From Candidatus Curtissbacteria bacterium (lineage in GTDB: Bacteria > Patescibacteriota > Microgenomatia > Curtissbacterales > GWA2-41-24): 9,809 nt of DNA. The notes beneath the pieces were generated by a model. That model worked only from the letters and a program-made list of their open reading frames with translations. It was not told the origin of the DNA and did not search any database. The translations under genes and the position numbers were made by a program. The stretch spans positions 1 to 9,809 of the forward strand of contig JAUYIQ010000009.1 in NCBI GenBank assembly GCA_030688205.1. The letters run 5' to 3'. This document shows, piece after piece, positions 1 through 5,446 of this stretch (positions are counted from its first letter, which is position 1; each line of letters opens with the position of its first letter).

Positions 1-222
1 CAAAAAGGAGCTATTCCTCAAAATGCTCAGATATCTGCAAAAGCCGGAACTAGTCTAATAGATGCAATATCCGAGGTAACGGATAGCAAATCCCAATCAA
101 AAAGACTTCTGGATCAGGGTGCCATAGAAATTGATGGAGTAGTACAAAAAAATGGTAAGATTGAACTCGAATCCGGCCAAATCTTAAAAATCGGCAAAAA
201 ATTATTCGCAAAAGTAGAATGA
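1..222 (+). CDS. tyrS: Tyrosyl-tRNA synthetase, C-terminal S4 domain (partial, 5' end outside window)
   Basis: The open frame runs from base 1 to a TGA at 220-222 and gives 73 residues of a C-terminus. The sequence shows an S4 RNA-binding fold: a helix with SLIDAISEV, then SKSQSKRLLDQGAIEIDG, then a short strand region ending in GQILKIGKKLFAKVE. This pattern (helix, basic turn, V/I-x-I-D/N-G, hydrophobic strand with I-x-x-G) closes bacterial TyrS proteins, where the domain holds the anticodon arm and variable arm of tRNA-Tyr. The catalytic Rossmann domain with HIGH and KMSKS lies upstream, outside the window. Other S4 proteins (RluB/RsuA, S4, heat-shock Hsp15) are possible, but there the S4 domain is usually N-terminal, so TyrS fits best. 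Confidence 0.85.
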   Translation, partial: QKGAIPQNAQISAKAGTSLIDAISEVTDSKSQSKRLLDQGAIEIDGVVQKNGKIELESGQILKIGKKLFAKVE

Positions 223-237
223 ATAAATTTAAAATTG

Positions 238-258
238 GAAAATTGAAAATTGAAAATT
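238..258 (+). repeat. Tandem heptamer GAAAATT x3
   Basis: Three exact head-to-tail copies of GAAAATT fill the spacer between tyrS and the small ORF that begins at 260. No SD sequence is present; the repeat ends one base before the ATG. Confidence 0.8.
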
Positions 259-259
259 A

Positions 260-373
260 ATGTTCCTTAAACGCCGCTATTTCAAAAATGTCTGGAAAAT
301 TATAATCGTCATCTGCGGCCTTGCATTTATCATCGGCCAGTTTGCCCTCTATCTTTTATATGGATTGAATTAA
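260..373 (+). CDS. Possible 37-residue single-pass membrane protein
   Basis: ATG at 260 to TAA at 371-373. The peptide begins MFLKRRYFKNVWK, a strongly basic amphipathic start, followed by one hydrophobic segment (about residues 13-35, IIIVICGLAFIIGQFALYLLY) and a two-residue tail. The charge distribution predicts N-terminus inside. It sits tightly between tyrS and recG on the same strand, bounded by a heptamer repeat on the left and a 9-mer repeat on the right. The clean positive-inside plus membrane pattern argues for a real gene; no homologue is recognised and no SD is visible. It could also be a chance ORF in an AT-rich spacer. Confidence 0.4.
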   Translation: MFLKRRYFKNVWKIIIVICGLAFIIGQFALYLLYGLN

Positions 374-418
374 ACTCTTGATACCCTTGATACTCTTGAT
401 ACCCGTGGTACTCTTATC
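374..418 (+). repeat. Degenerate tandem 9-mer ACTCTTGAT x5
   Basis: Five consecutive 9-base units: ACTCTTGAT, ACCCTTGAT, ACTCTTGAT, ACCCGTGGT, ACTCTTATC. They start directly after the small ORF stop and end three bases before the recG ATG, so they make up the whole spacer. The word CTTGATAC, formed across unit boundaries three times, recurs ahead of rpsP and trmD. Confidence 0.8.
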
Positions 419-421
419 ATA

Positions 422-2470
422 ATGGGACCCAAAACTCCAATTTCCCACCTTCCCGGAATCGGACAATACTACTCGTATAAGTTAAAACATCTTGAAATAG
501 AAACTATAGAAGACCTCGTCTATCATTTTCCTTTTCGCTATGACGATTTTTCGCAACTTTCACAAATCCAAAACTTAATTCCGGGTGAAAAAACCAGTAT
601 TCAGGGAACAGTCTGGCAAATACGGAACATAAGAACCAGAAACGGCAAGTTCATAACAACTGCAACTGTTGCTGACCAGACGGGGACTGTCGAGGTAATT
701 TGGTTTAACCAACCATACTTAACCAAAAACATTGAAGCCGGCACTCCTATTTCCCTTTCCGGAAAAGTTGAACTCGACGGCCACAAATTTAAGTTAATTT
801 CTCCCCAATACGAAATAATCCGCAACGGCAGTCAGCTGTCAGCTGTCAGCAGTCAGCCCGAAACTATACATACCGGCCGACTCGTACCAATTTACCCTGA
901 AACCGAGGGGATAACTTCCAAATGGCTCCGAGCCAAGATTGCCAGGTATCTACCTGAATATTTAAAGGGACAAAATGATTTTATGCCCCAAGAAATCCTC
1001 CAAAGGCAGAAATTAACAGACATTGAAACCGCCTTAACAAAAATCCATTTCCCCGAAAACATAGATGAAGTAAAGCTTGCCCGAACCAGACTTGGTTTTG
1101 ATGAACTTTTCACAGCACAGTTTATCGCCGCCCACAGGAAAAAACAGTGGCAAAGCAAAAGTGTTGCACCTCAAATGAAGGTTGAAAAAGAAAAAGTTCA
1201 GGGTTTTATCAAAAGTCTTCCCTTCAAGTTAACAGGCGCCCAAATAAGATCACTTGATGAAATATTAAAAGACATGCAAGGGAAAATTCCTGCCAACAGA
1301 CTTTTAGAAGGAGACGTCGGCTCCGGCAAAACTGTGGTTGCAGCAGCAGCAGCATATATTTCTCACCTGAACGGCTACGAGGTGCTGGTGGCAGCACCAA
1401 CAGAAATTCTTGCATTCCAACACGAAAAGACCCTAACCCTTCTTCTTTCTCCGTATAACATTAAGGTTGGAATTTGGACAGGCAGCAAAAAAGCCAAAGG
1501 TGAGGTTACCTGCGGTACGCACGCCCTTCTTTCCACCTTCAAGCGTGAAAAACAAATAGGATTGGTTGTGGTAGACGAGCAGCATAGGTTTGGCGTAGCC
1601 CAACGCGCAAAACTTTTTCTGCAGGATTCTAAAAAACTCACTCCTCATCTCCTGACGATGACGGCAACACCTATCCCAAGAACACTTGCCCTAACTCTTT
1701 ACGGAGACTTGGATCTTTCGGTTCTGGATGAAATGCCTCTGGGCAGACAAAAAATATCTACCTTTGTCGTACCGAACAAAAAAAGATTGGACGCTTACAA
1801 ATTTATAGAAAAACAAATAAAAGAAGGGCAACAGGCTTTTATCCTTACTCCTTTTGTTGAACCTTCAGAAACAATGCAAACGGTAAAAGCTGCAACAGTC
1901 GAATTCGAAAAACTGAAATCTCACTTTTCAAAAAATGTAAAACTTGGTCTCCTCCATGGCCGCCTAAAAAGCCGCGAAAAAGAAACAGTTATAAATGATT
2001 TTAAATCCGGCAAAATCCATATTTTGGTAACAACACCGGTAGTTGAAGTTGGGATAGATGTTCCAAATGCGACGGTTATGATGGTTGAATCTGCGGATCG
2101 ATTTGGCCTGGCACAACTGCATCAACTCCGTGGAAGAGTGGGCAGGGGAGAACACAAATCTTATTGCCTGTTGTTTACGGACTCACAATCTCAAATGTCA
2201 CAAAAGCGCTTAAAAAGCATGGAGAAAGTGCATGTCGGTTTTGAACTTGCCCAGATAGACCTCAGAATGCGCGGACCCGGAGAAATTTTCGGACTTAACC
2301 AATCAGGCTTCACAAATCTAAAAATCGCAGATCTTTCAGATGAAGTTTTGATAAGTTGTGCTCAAACTGAAGCAAAAAGACTGCTAGAAAAAGATCCCAA
2401 CCTGAAAAAATACGCACTTTTAAAAGAAAAGATAAACACGCAACAACTTGAATACATCCAACCAAATTAA
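422..2470 (+). CDS. recG: ATP-dependent DNA helicase RecG
   Basis: RecG remodels stalled replication forks and branched recombination intermediates. The 682 residues match the usual family length. The N-terminus carries a helix-hairpin-helix-like HLPGIGQYYSYKLKHLEI and an OB-fold wedge domain (about 55-160). Helicase motifs follow: Walker A GDVGSGKT (297-304), DEQH box (385-388), motif III in TMTATPIPRT, motif VI QLHQLRGRVGR (565-575), and a C-terminal TRG-like region with RMRGPGEIFG. The ATG at 422 gives the normal family start; no SD precedes it, only the 9-mer repeat. Residues 137-146 (SQLSAVSSQP) are encoded by an in-frame heptamer array and look like an extra loop just before the conserved HTGRLVPIYP. 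It is followed by a strong-looking promoter only 4 bp past the stop, so downstream genes need not depend on its transcript. Confidence 0.97.
   Translation: MGPKTPISHLPGIGQYYSYKLKHLEIETIEDLVYHFPFRYDDFSQLSQIQNLIPGEKTSIQGTVWQIRNIRTRNGKFITTATVADQTGTVEVIWFNQPYLTKNIEAGTPISLSGKVELDGHKFKLISPQYEIIRNGSQLSAVSSQPETIHTGRLVPIYPETEGITSKWLRAKIARYLPEYLKGQNDFMPQEILQRQKLTDIETALTKIHFPENIDEVKLARTRLGFDELFTAQFIAAHRKKQWQSKSVAPQMKVEKEKVQGFIKSLPFKLTGAQIRSLDEILKDMQGKIPANRLLEGDVGSGKTVVAAAAAYISHLNGYEVLVAAPTEILAFQHEKTLTLLLSPYNIKVGIWTGSKKAKGEVTCGTHALLSTFKREKQIGLVVVDEQHRFGVAQRAKLFLQDSKKLTPHLLTMTATPIPRTLALTLYGDLDLSVLDEMPLGRQKISTFVVPNKKRLDAYKFIEKQIKEGQQAFILTPFVEPSETMQTVKAATVEFEKLKSHFSKNVKLGLLHGRLKSREKETVINDFKSGKIHILVTTPVVEVGIDVPNATVMMVESADRFGLAQLHQLRGRVGRGEHKSYCLLFTDSQSQMSQKRLKSMEKVHVGFELAQIDLRMRGPGEIFGLNQSGFTNLKIADLSDEVLISCAQTEAKRLLEKDPNLKKYALLKEKINTQQLEYIQPN
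831..858 (+). repeat. In-frame heptamer array GTCAGC(T/A/C) x4 inside recG
   Basis: Units GTCAGCT, GTCAGCT, GTCAGCA, GTCAGCC lie in tandem within the recG coding frame and encode roughly residues 137-146. Three heptamers equal 21 bases, so gain or loss of three units preserves the frame. Confidence 0.85.
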
Positions 2471-2474
2471 GGTC

Positions 2475-2504
2475 TTGACAAAGTTTTCACAAAAGGAATA
2501 TGCT
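2475..2504 (+). promoter_or_regulatory. Sigma70-type promoter after recG
   Basis: A perfect -35 TTGACA (2475-2480), an 18-bp spacer and a -10 TATGCT (2499-2504, 4 of 6 to TATAAT). It begins 4 bp after the recG stop and would start transcription near 2511, leading into the structured leader and the 121-residue ORF. Confidence 0.55.
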
Positions 2505-2514
2505 TTCAACAATT

Positions 2515-2548
2515 AAGCTGCAAACCTGACCCGTCGCAGTTTTTTTTA
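2515..2548 (+). terminator. Possible intrinsic terminator or attenuator with an eight-T run
   Basis: AAGCTGC (2515-2521) can pair with GCAGTTT (2536-2542; one G-U pair) around a 14-nt loop. The T run begins at 2540, so the stem runs into it. It lies just after the predicted start site of the 2475 promoter, so it could end recG transcripts or attenuate the new one. The stem is short and the loop large, so the call is tentative. Confidence 0.35.
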
Positions 2549-2564
2549 TTGGGAGCGAAGCGAG

Positions 2565-2616
2565 CAATATCAGAGGAGTCATTGAATTGTAAATTCAAGG
2601 CGAACTGCTGATATTG
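2565..2616 (+). promoter_or_regulatory. Nested hairpin in the 5' leader of the 121-residue ORF
   Basis: CAATATCAG (2565-2573) is perfectly complementary to CTGATATTG (2608-2616). Inside it, TTGAATT (2582-2588) pairs perfectly with AATTCAA (2592-2598) around a 3-nt loop. The two stems are separated by asymmetric 8- and 9-nt internal loops. The outer 3' arm ends 5 nt before the ATG at 2622, where ribosomes would land. It matches no riboswitch class I can name. Confidence 0.5.
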
Positions 2617-2621
2617 GAAAA

Positions 2622-2987
2622 ATGAGTACCGATAGATTACCTACTCTACAAAGAATAATCCCGACAGAAGGACACTCAAGACTGCGGCAAAACCATCCCG
2701 ATTCTCCAACCGCTGAAACCCAACTTTTAAATGAAATTAGCATAGCTCTAGTTTCGCCTAGACAACCTGCTCCGAATAATTGCCAAACCGAGATTGTTCA
2801 CGTACTTACTTATAAGGGAAGGGGGGAACAAATTTTTGCTCGAGGTTTAAAAATCACCCCAACGAGCAGGTCTCCTATTCTTGAAAGAAAGACGATTCCA
2901 CATGGAGGGGGTAGAATAATTGGTGGAGGAACAAGCCGTGAAGCAATAAGGGCAGCCAAAAGGCAAGCAAAAAGAAGCCCTCGTTGA
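2622..2987 (+). CDS. Hypothetical basic protein, 121 residues
   Basis: ATG at 2622 is the first start in this frame (in-frame TGA at 2583). I do not recognise the product. The sequence is rich in Arg, Pro and Thr. The middle has a plausible strand pattern (CQTEIVHVLTYKGRGEQIFARGLKI) and the end carries a Gly-rich HGGGRIIGGGTS followed by a very basic helix, SREAIRAAKRQAKRSPR, which suggests nucleic-acid or ribosome contact. There is no signal peptide or membrane segment. Supporting context: its own promoter at 2475, a structured leader, and a second promoter for rpmF starting three bases after its stop. Against it: no recognised homologue and no clear SD. If it is not a gene, 2471-3076 would be a noncoding stretch of 606 bases. 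Confidence 0.5.
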   Translation: MSTDRLPTLQRIIPTEGHSRLRQNHPDSPTAETQLLNEISIALVSPRQPAPNNCQTEIVHVLTYKGRGEQIFARGLKITPTSRSPILERKTIPHGGGRIIGGGTSREAIRAAKRQAKRSPR

Positions 2988-2989
2988 AG

Positions 2990-3019
2990 TTGACTCAAGC
3001 ATCAAAGCCCTTATATAAT
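2990..3019 (+). promoter_or_regulatory. Sigma70-type promoter for rpmF
   Basis: TTGACT (2990-2995; 5 of 6 to TTGACA), an 18-bp spacer and a perfect TATAAT (3014-3019). It lies directly after the stop of the 121-residue ORF. The expected start near 3026 gives a leader of about 50 nt, about half of it the AGTTTAT repeat, before the rpmF ATG. Confidence 0.65.
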
Positions 3020-3046
3020 CTCCGGAAAGCAATTTTTATTGTTTCA

Positions 3047-3071
3047 AGTTTATAGTTTATAGTTTATAGTT
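3047..3071 (+). repeat. Tandem heptamer AGTTTAT x3.6 in the rpmF leader
   Basis: Three exact AGTTTAT copies plus AGTT, ending five bases before the rpmF ATG. The array occupies the place where an SD would be expected. Confidence 0.85.
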
Positions 3072-3076
3072 AAAGA

Positions 3077-3232
3077 ATGACACCGTTACCTAAGAAAAAA
3101 CACGCAAAATCACGCACAAGAACCAGAAAGGCCGCAATAAGCCTCCGTCTGCCAACCCTTGTTACTTGTCCTAAATGCCAAAGCCCTAAATTCCCGCACC
3201 ACGTCTGTCCGAATTGCGGATTCTATAAGTAA
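3077..3232 (+). CDS. rpmF: 50S ribosomal protein L32 (bL32)
   Basis: ATG at 3077 to TAA at 3230-3232 gives 51 residues. The start MTPLPKKKHAKSRTRTRKA matches the conserved basic N-terminus of bL32 (P-K-(K/R)-(K/R)-x-S-x-S/T-R-R/K). Four cysteines (31, 34, 44 and 47) form a CxxC plus CxxC zinc ribbon, the zinc-binding variant of L32. The protein binds 23S rRNA in the large subunit near the base of the L1 side. It has its own promoter at 2990-3019 and no SD; the ATG is preceded by TTAAAGA after the heptamer array. It is followed by nusB after a 135-bp spacer. Confidence 0.93.
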   Translation: MTPLPKKKHAKSRTRTRKAAISLRLPTLVTCPKCQSPKFPHHVCPNCGFYK

Positions 3233-3255
3233 TTATGAAATTACTTGCGGTCCTC

Positions 3256-3270
3256 GATCACTCCGTGATC
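3256..3270 (+). terminator. Hairpin downstream of rpmF
   Basis: GATCAC (3256-3261), TCC loop, GTGATC (3265-3270), a perfect 6-bp stem in the most GC-rich part of this spacer, 23 bp after the rpmF stop. No T run follows, so it may be a processing or stability stem rather than a true intrinsic terminator. Confidence 0.3.
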
Positions 3271-3282
3271 TGCGGGCCTAAA

Positions 3283-3301
3283 ATAATTTAAAATTTTAAA
3301 T
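3283..3301. repeat. AT-rich palindromic 19-mer, copy 1
   Basis: ATAATTTAAAATTTTAAAT contains a perfect 16-bp palindrome (3286-3301). The identical 19-mer occurs at 7582-7600 between pilN and pilM. A shorter relative, TTAAATTTTAAATAG, ends just before acpP. Confidence 0.7.
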
Positions 3302-3367
3302 CTAAAAATTAAAATTAACTTTTCCTTTTGGTCCCGTTTTCTATCAAAAAACAATTTTACTTTTTAA

Positions 3368-3739
3368 ATGAAAAAGAAATCCGACCCCCGCCATAAAGCT
3401 CGTGTTAAAACTGTAAAGAAGCTATTCGAATATAGCTTTCATTCAAACAAAGACCTAAAAAACTTTGACCAGGCAAAATTAATTATCCAAAAGCAGAAGC
3501 AAATCGACAGTTTAATTAAGAAAAATGCCACTGCCTGGCCAATCGAACAAATCGCACCTATGGACCTATCAATTCTGAGACTTGCAATCTGGGAGCTGAT
3601 GTACAAAACTATAAAAGAACCCTACAAAGTTGTAGTAGACGAAGCAGTCGAAATTGCAAAAGAATATGGAAATGAATCATCGGCCGGCTTCATCAATGGG
3701 GTTTTGGGAACAATAATAAAAAGTAAAAAGTTAAATTGA
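3368..3739 (+). CDS. nusB: Transcription antitermination protein NusB
   Basis: NusB pairs with NusE (S10) on boxA RNA and keeps RNA polymerase from terminating in rRNA operons. The 123-residue, all-helical sequence carries the family core WPIEQIAPMDLSILRLAIWELMY (about 57-79), then PYKVVVDEAVEIAKEYG and SSAGFINGVLGTI near the C-terminus, all typical of NusB. The N-terminus has the expected basic R-x-K-A-R-x-x-x-V-x-x-L-F-E-Y pattern, the boxA-binding face. It is slightly short relative to the usual 130-145 residues, in a region of family variability. The ATG at 3368 has no SD (it follows ACTTTTTAA). Its stop codon lies inside a long near-perfect palindrome. Confidence 0.93.
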   Translation: MKKKSDPRHKARVKTVKKLFEYSFHSNKDLKNFDQAKLIIQKQKQIDSLIKKNATAWPIEQIAPMDLSILRLAIWELMYKTIKEPYKVVVDEAVEIAKEYGNESSAGFINGVLGTIIKSKKLN

Positions 3740-3769
3740 AAAGGTAAAAATTTTTTACATTTTCAATTT
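3733..3769. repeat. 37-bp near-perfect palindrome across the nusB stop
   Basis: Arms 3733-3749 and 3753-3769 are complementary at 16 of 17 positions (G3743 against A3759 mismatched), with an ATT loop. The TGA of nusB (3737-3739) is inside the left arm. A run of T and A follows. The stem is almost all A-T, so it is not a standard GC-rich terminator, but its length would make a stable RNA hairpin between nusB and acpP. Confidence 0.7.
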
Positions 3770-3785
3770 TTAAATTTTAAATAGA

Positions 3786-4028
3786 ATGATCGACTACCTT
3801 GAAGAAATAAAAAAAATGATAGTCCAACAATTTGGACTTGAAGAAGACACTATCGAGGAAGAATCTTTCTTGGAAACAGACTTGAACGTAACCGAATTTG
3901 ACCTTGAAGATTTAATTGCACAAATCGAAGATAAATATGAAATCGAAATTCCTCCGGAAGACTACATTAAATTCAAACAGGTAGCGGACATTGCCAATTA
4001 TCTTTATGAACACGCCACAAACGTTTAG
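3786..4028 (+). CDS. acpP: Acyl-carrier-protein-like protein lacking the phosphopantetheine serine
   Basis: 80 acidic residues with the ACP pattern: helix I (YLEEIKKMIVQQFGL), FLETDL leading to helix II, LEDLIAQIEDKYEIEIPPED matching the canonical VELVMALEEEFDIEIPDE stretch, then FKQVADIANYLYEH as the last helix. Aligned on that stretch, the canonical Asp-Ser-Leu becomes Thr36-Glu37-Phe38. The only serine in the protein is Ser27, well upstream, so AcpS would have no attachment site. The gene keeps the widespread acpP-rnc neighbourhood and overlaps rnc by 23 bp, which indicates translational coupling. It is probably a scaffold or regulatory relic of an ACP rather than a lipid carrier; that role is inference. 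There is no SD before the ATG. Confidence 0.8.
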   Translation: MIDYLEEIKKMIVQQFGLEEDTIEEESFLETDLNVTEFDLEDLIAQIEDKYEIEIPPEDYIKFKQVADIANYLYEHATNV

Positions 4029-4707
4029 GCTTCTTGTAAAACTTCAAGACAGCATAGATATTCACTTTAAGGAGGACAAATTGCTTAAAAATGCATTTAT
4101 CCACCGCTCTTATTTAAACGAGCACAAGAGTTTTGCGGGACAGTCTAACGAAAGGCTCGAATTCCTCGGAGATTCCGTACTTTCCCTCGTTGTTTCACAG
4201 TTTTTATACAAAGATTTGCCACAAAGTCCCGAAGGCGAGCTAACTCAACTAAGAGCAGCACTTGTTAGAACAGAAACGCTCGCCAAACTTGCAAAAAATC
4301 TTTCGTTAGGAGACTACCTGTTTTTGTCAAAAGGCGAAGAAGACTCCGGAGGACGCACAAATAAAACGATTCTCGCAAACACATTCGAAGCAGTTATTGG
4401 GGCAATCTTCCTTGACCAAGGTGTTGATGTGGTCGGAAAATTCATTGAACAAAACATTCTAAACAATTGGAGGGAACTCGCAGAATCCGCCGTTTCGGAT
4501 AACAAATCCAAGCTTCAGGAGATTCTTCAGCAGAAACAGCATAAATCACCGATTTACAAACTTATCAACTCCTGGGGACCGGATCACGAAAGAAAATTCA
4601 AGGTAGGAGTTTACCTTGAAGATAAACTTCTTGGAGCCGGAGTCGGTAAAAATAAGCAAACAGCCGCTCAAAATGCAGCACAAGATGCCCTCGCTAGACT
4701 AAAATAA
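4006..4707 (+). CDS. rnc: Ribonuclease III
   Basis: RNase III cleaves double-stranded RNA, mainly to separate 16S and 23S rRNA precursors. The RIBOc domain holds HRSYLNEH, the signature NERLEFLGDSVL and later ILANTFEAVIGAIFLDQG; the dsRNA-binding domain follows (NKSKLQEILQQKQHKSPIY ... KVGVYLEDKLLGAGVGKNKQTAAQNAAQDAL). The metal ligands equivalent to E, E and D of ERLEFLGD and the E of TFEA are present. The acidic residue usually three before that last Glu (Asp114 in E. coli) is Asn here. I chose the ATG at 4006 (233 residues); a TTG at 3991 in the same frame would add five residues but has no support. The start lies inside the ACP-like gene, overlapping it by 23 bp. Confidence 0.95.
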   Translation: MNTPQTFRLLVKLQDSIDIHFKEDKLLKNAFIHRSYLNEHKSFAGQSNERLEFLGDSVLSLVVSQFLYKDLPQSPEGELTQLRAALVRTETLAKLAKNLSLGDYLFLSKGEEDSGGRTNKTILANTFEAVIGAIFLDQGVDVVGKFIEQNILNNWRELAESAVSDNKSKLQEILQQKQHKSPIYKLINSWGPDHERKFKVGVYLEDKLLGAGVGKNKQTAAQNAAQDALARLK

Positions 4708-4723
4708 TAATTTCTGAGATAAT
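4695..4723 (+). promoter_or_regulatory. Possible promoter for rpsP-khpA-trmD
   Basis: TAGACT (4695-4700; 4 of 6), a 17-bp spacer and GATAAT (4718-4723; 5 of 6). It overlaps the last codons of rnc and would start transcription near 4730, just ahead of the leader hairpin of rpsP. Confidence 0.4.
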
Positions 4724-4732
4724 AGCTTCCTG

Positions 4733-4755
4733 GTGTGTCATGATACTTGATACAC
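4733..4755 (+). promoter_or_regulatory. Hairpin with TGATAC heptamers in the rpsP leader
   Basis: GTGTGTCA (4733-4740) pairs with TGATACAC (4748-4755) through eight pairs, one of them G-U, around the 7-nt loop TGATACT. Loop and right arm are tandem heptamers TGATACT and TGATACA. The stem ends 7 nt before the rpsP ATG. It may limit ribosome access or mark a processing point. Confidence 0.5.
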
Positions 4756-4762
4756 TGAAACT

Positions 4763-5188
4763 ATGTCAGTAAAAATTAGATTGAGTCGAACCGGCAAAAG
4801 CCACCAGGTCTCTTATCGTATAGTTGCTCAAGATACCAGAGGCAAAAGAGACGGTAAGTTCCTGGAAATATTGGGTTTCTACAACCCCTACAACAAGCCG
4901 GCCTTGGAAATTAATCGGGAAAAGCTCGCTTCGTGGACCAAGAACGGTGCCAAACCAACACTGGCAGTTGCAAGTCTTCTGAAAAGTGGAGGTCTTACAA
5001 AAAAAGTTTCCAAAAGAAAATTAGCACGCGATAAGGCAAAAGAGGAAAAAACTGACGCTGCAATACAACCCGAAGAACCTAAAGTAGCAGAAGAACCTAA
5101 AGCAGACGAATCTAAACCATCAGAAGATATTGCTATCGTACAGGAAAAGCCAAAGGATGAGCCTCCTGCTGAAGCTACTCAATCCTGA
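4763..5188 (+). CDS. rpsP: 30S ribosomal protein S16 with long acidic/Lys-rich C-terminal tail
   Basis: bS16 is an early-assembling 16S rRNA-binding protein of the small subunit. Residues 1-80 match the family: VKIRLSRTGKSHQVSYRIVA, then RDGKFLEILGFYNP, then REKLASWTKNGAKPTLAVASLL. The usual bS16 has about 80-90 residues; this one has 141. The extra part (about 84-141) begins with a basic VSKRKLARDKAKEEK and continues as low-complexity E/P/K/A with the imperfectly repeated AEEPKAD-like unit, probably disordered. Start at ATG 4763, no SD, preceded by GAAACT, the same context as khpA. It begins a compact run: khpA follows after 18 bp and trmD 39 bp after that. Confidence 0.95.
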   Translation: MSVKIRLSRTGKSHQVSYRIVAQDTRGKRDGKFLEILGFYNPYNKPALEINREKLASWTKNGAKPTLAVASLLKSGGLTKKVSKRKLARDKAKEEKTDAAIQPEEPKVAEEPKADESKPSEDIAIVQEKPKDEPPAEATQS

Positions 5189-5198
5189 ATACTGAATA
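5185..5198 (+). repeat. Tandem heptamer CTGAATA x2 across the rpsP stop
   Basis: Two exact CTGAATA copies; the first contains the rpsP TGA (5186-5188). Together with CAGAAACT they form the whole rpsP-khpA spacer. Confidence 0.65.
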
Positions 5199-5206
5199 CA
5201 GAAACT

Positions 5207-5440
5207 ATGGAAGACCTCATCAAGCTCTTAATAGAACCGTTAGTATCGGACATCAATAAAGTCCGCATCGAAAAACAGGAAAACGAGCAGGCAGTTACGT
5301 TCAACGTATTTGTTCCTAAAGATGAAATTGCAAAAGTTATAGGGAAAGAAGGCAAAATGGTCAAAAGCATTAAAAACCTCGTAAAAATCCGGGCCATCAA
5401 AGAAAACGTCTTCGCACACCTGGAAGTACAAGAAGCCTAA
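5207..5440 (+). CDS. khpA: KH-domain RNA-binding protein KhpA (YlqC family)
   Basis: A 77-residue single KH domain. The RNA-binding GxxG loop is G46-K47-E48-G49 within DEIAKVIGKEGKMVKSIKNLV, with the expected helix after it; the N-terminal MEDLIKLLIEPLVSD is the family start. In Gram-positive bacteria KhpA pairs with KhpB/EloR and binds many RNAs, affecting cell elongation and division; a partner is not visible here. The position between rpsP and trmD is the classic one, though rimM, normally next, is absent. The ATG at 5207 is preceded by GAAACT, identical to the rpsP context, with no SD. Confidence 0.92.
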   Translation: MEDLIKLLIEPLVSDINKVRIEKQENEQAVTFNVFVPKDEIAKVIGKEGKMVKSIKNLVKIRAIKENVFAHLEVQEA

Positions 5441-5446
5441 GTTTCT

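Noticed and set aside
2536..2608. GCAGTT (2536-2541) pairing with AACTGC (2603-2608) as an antiterminator
   Set aside because: The downstream partner is transcribed only after the terminator point, so it could not prevent termination there; probably chance.
2471..3076. tmRNA, RNase P RNA, SRP RNA or tRNA in the recG-rpmF region
   Set aside because: None of their conserved cores could be found by eye; no tRNA cloverleaf was seen anywhere in the window.
3235..3291. 18-residue ORF after rpmF (MKLLAVLDHSVICGPKII)
   Set aside because: Too short, overlaps a hairpin, no start signal and no recognisable pattern; better explained as spacer.
3991..4005. TTG start five codons upstream for RNase III
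   Set aside because: It only lengthens the overlap with the ACP-like gene; the ATG at 4006 is the better codon and the added residues carry no family motif.
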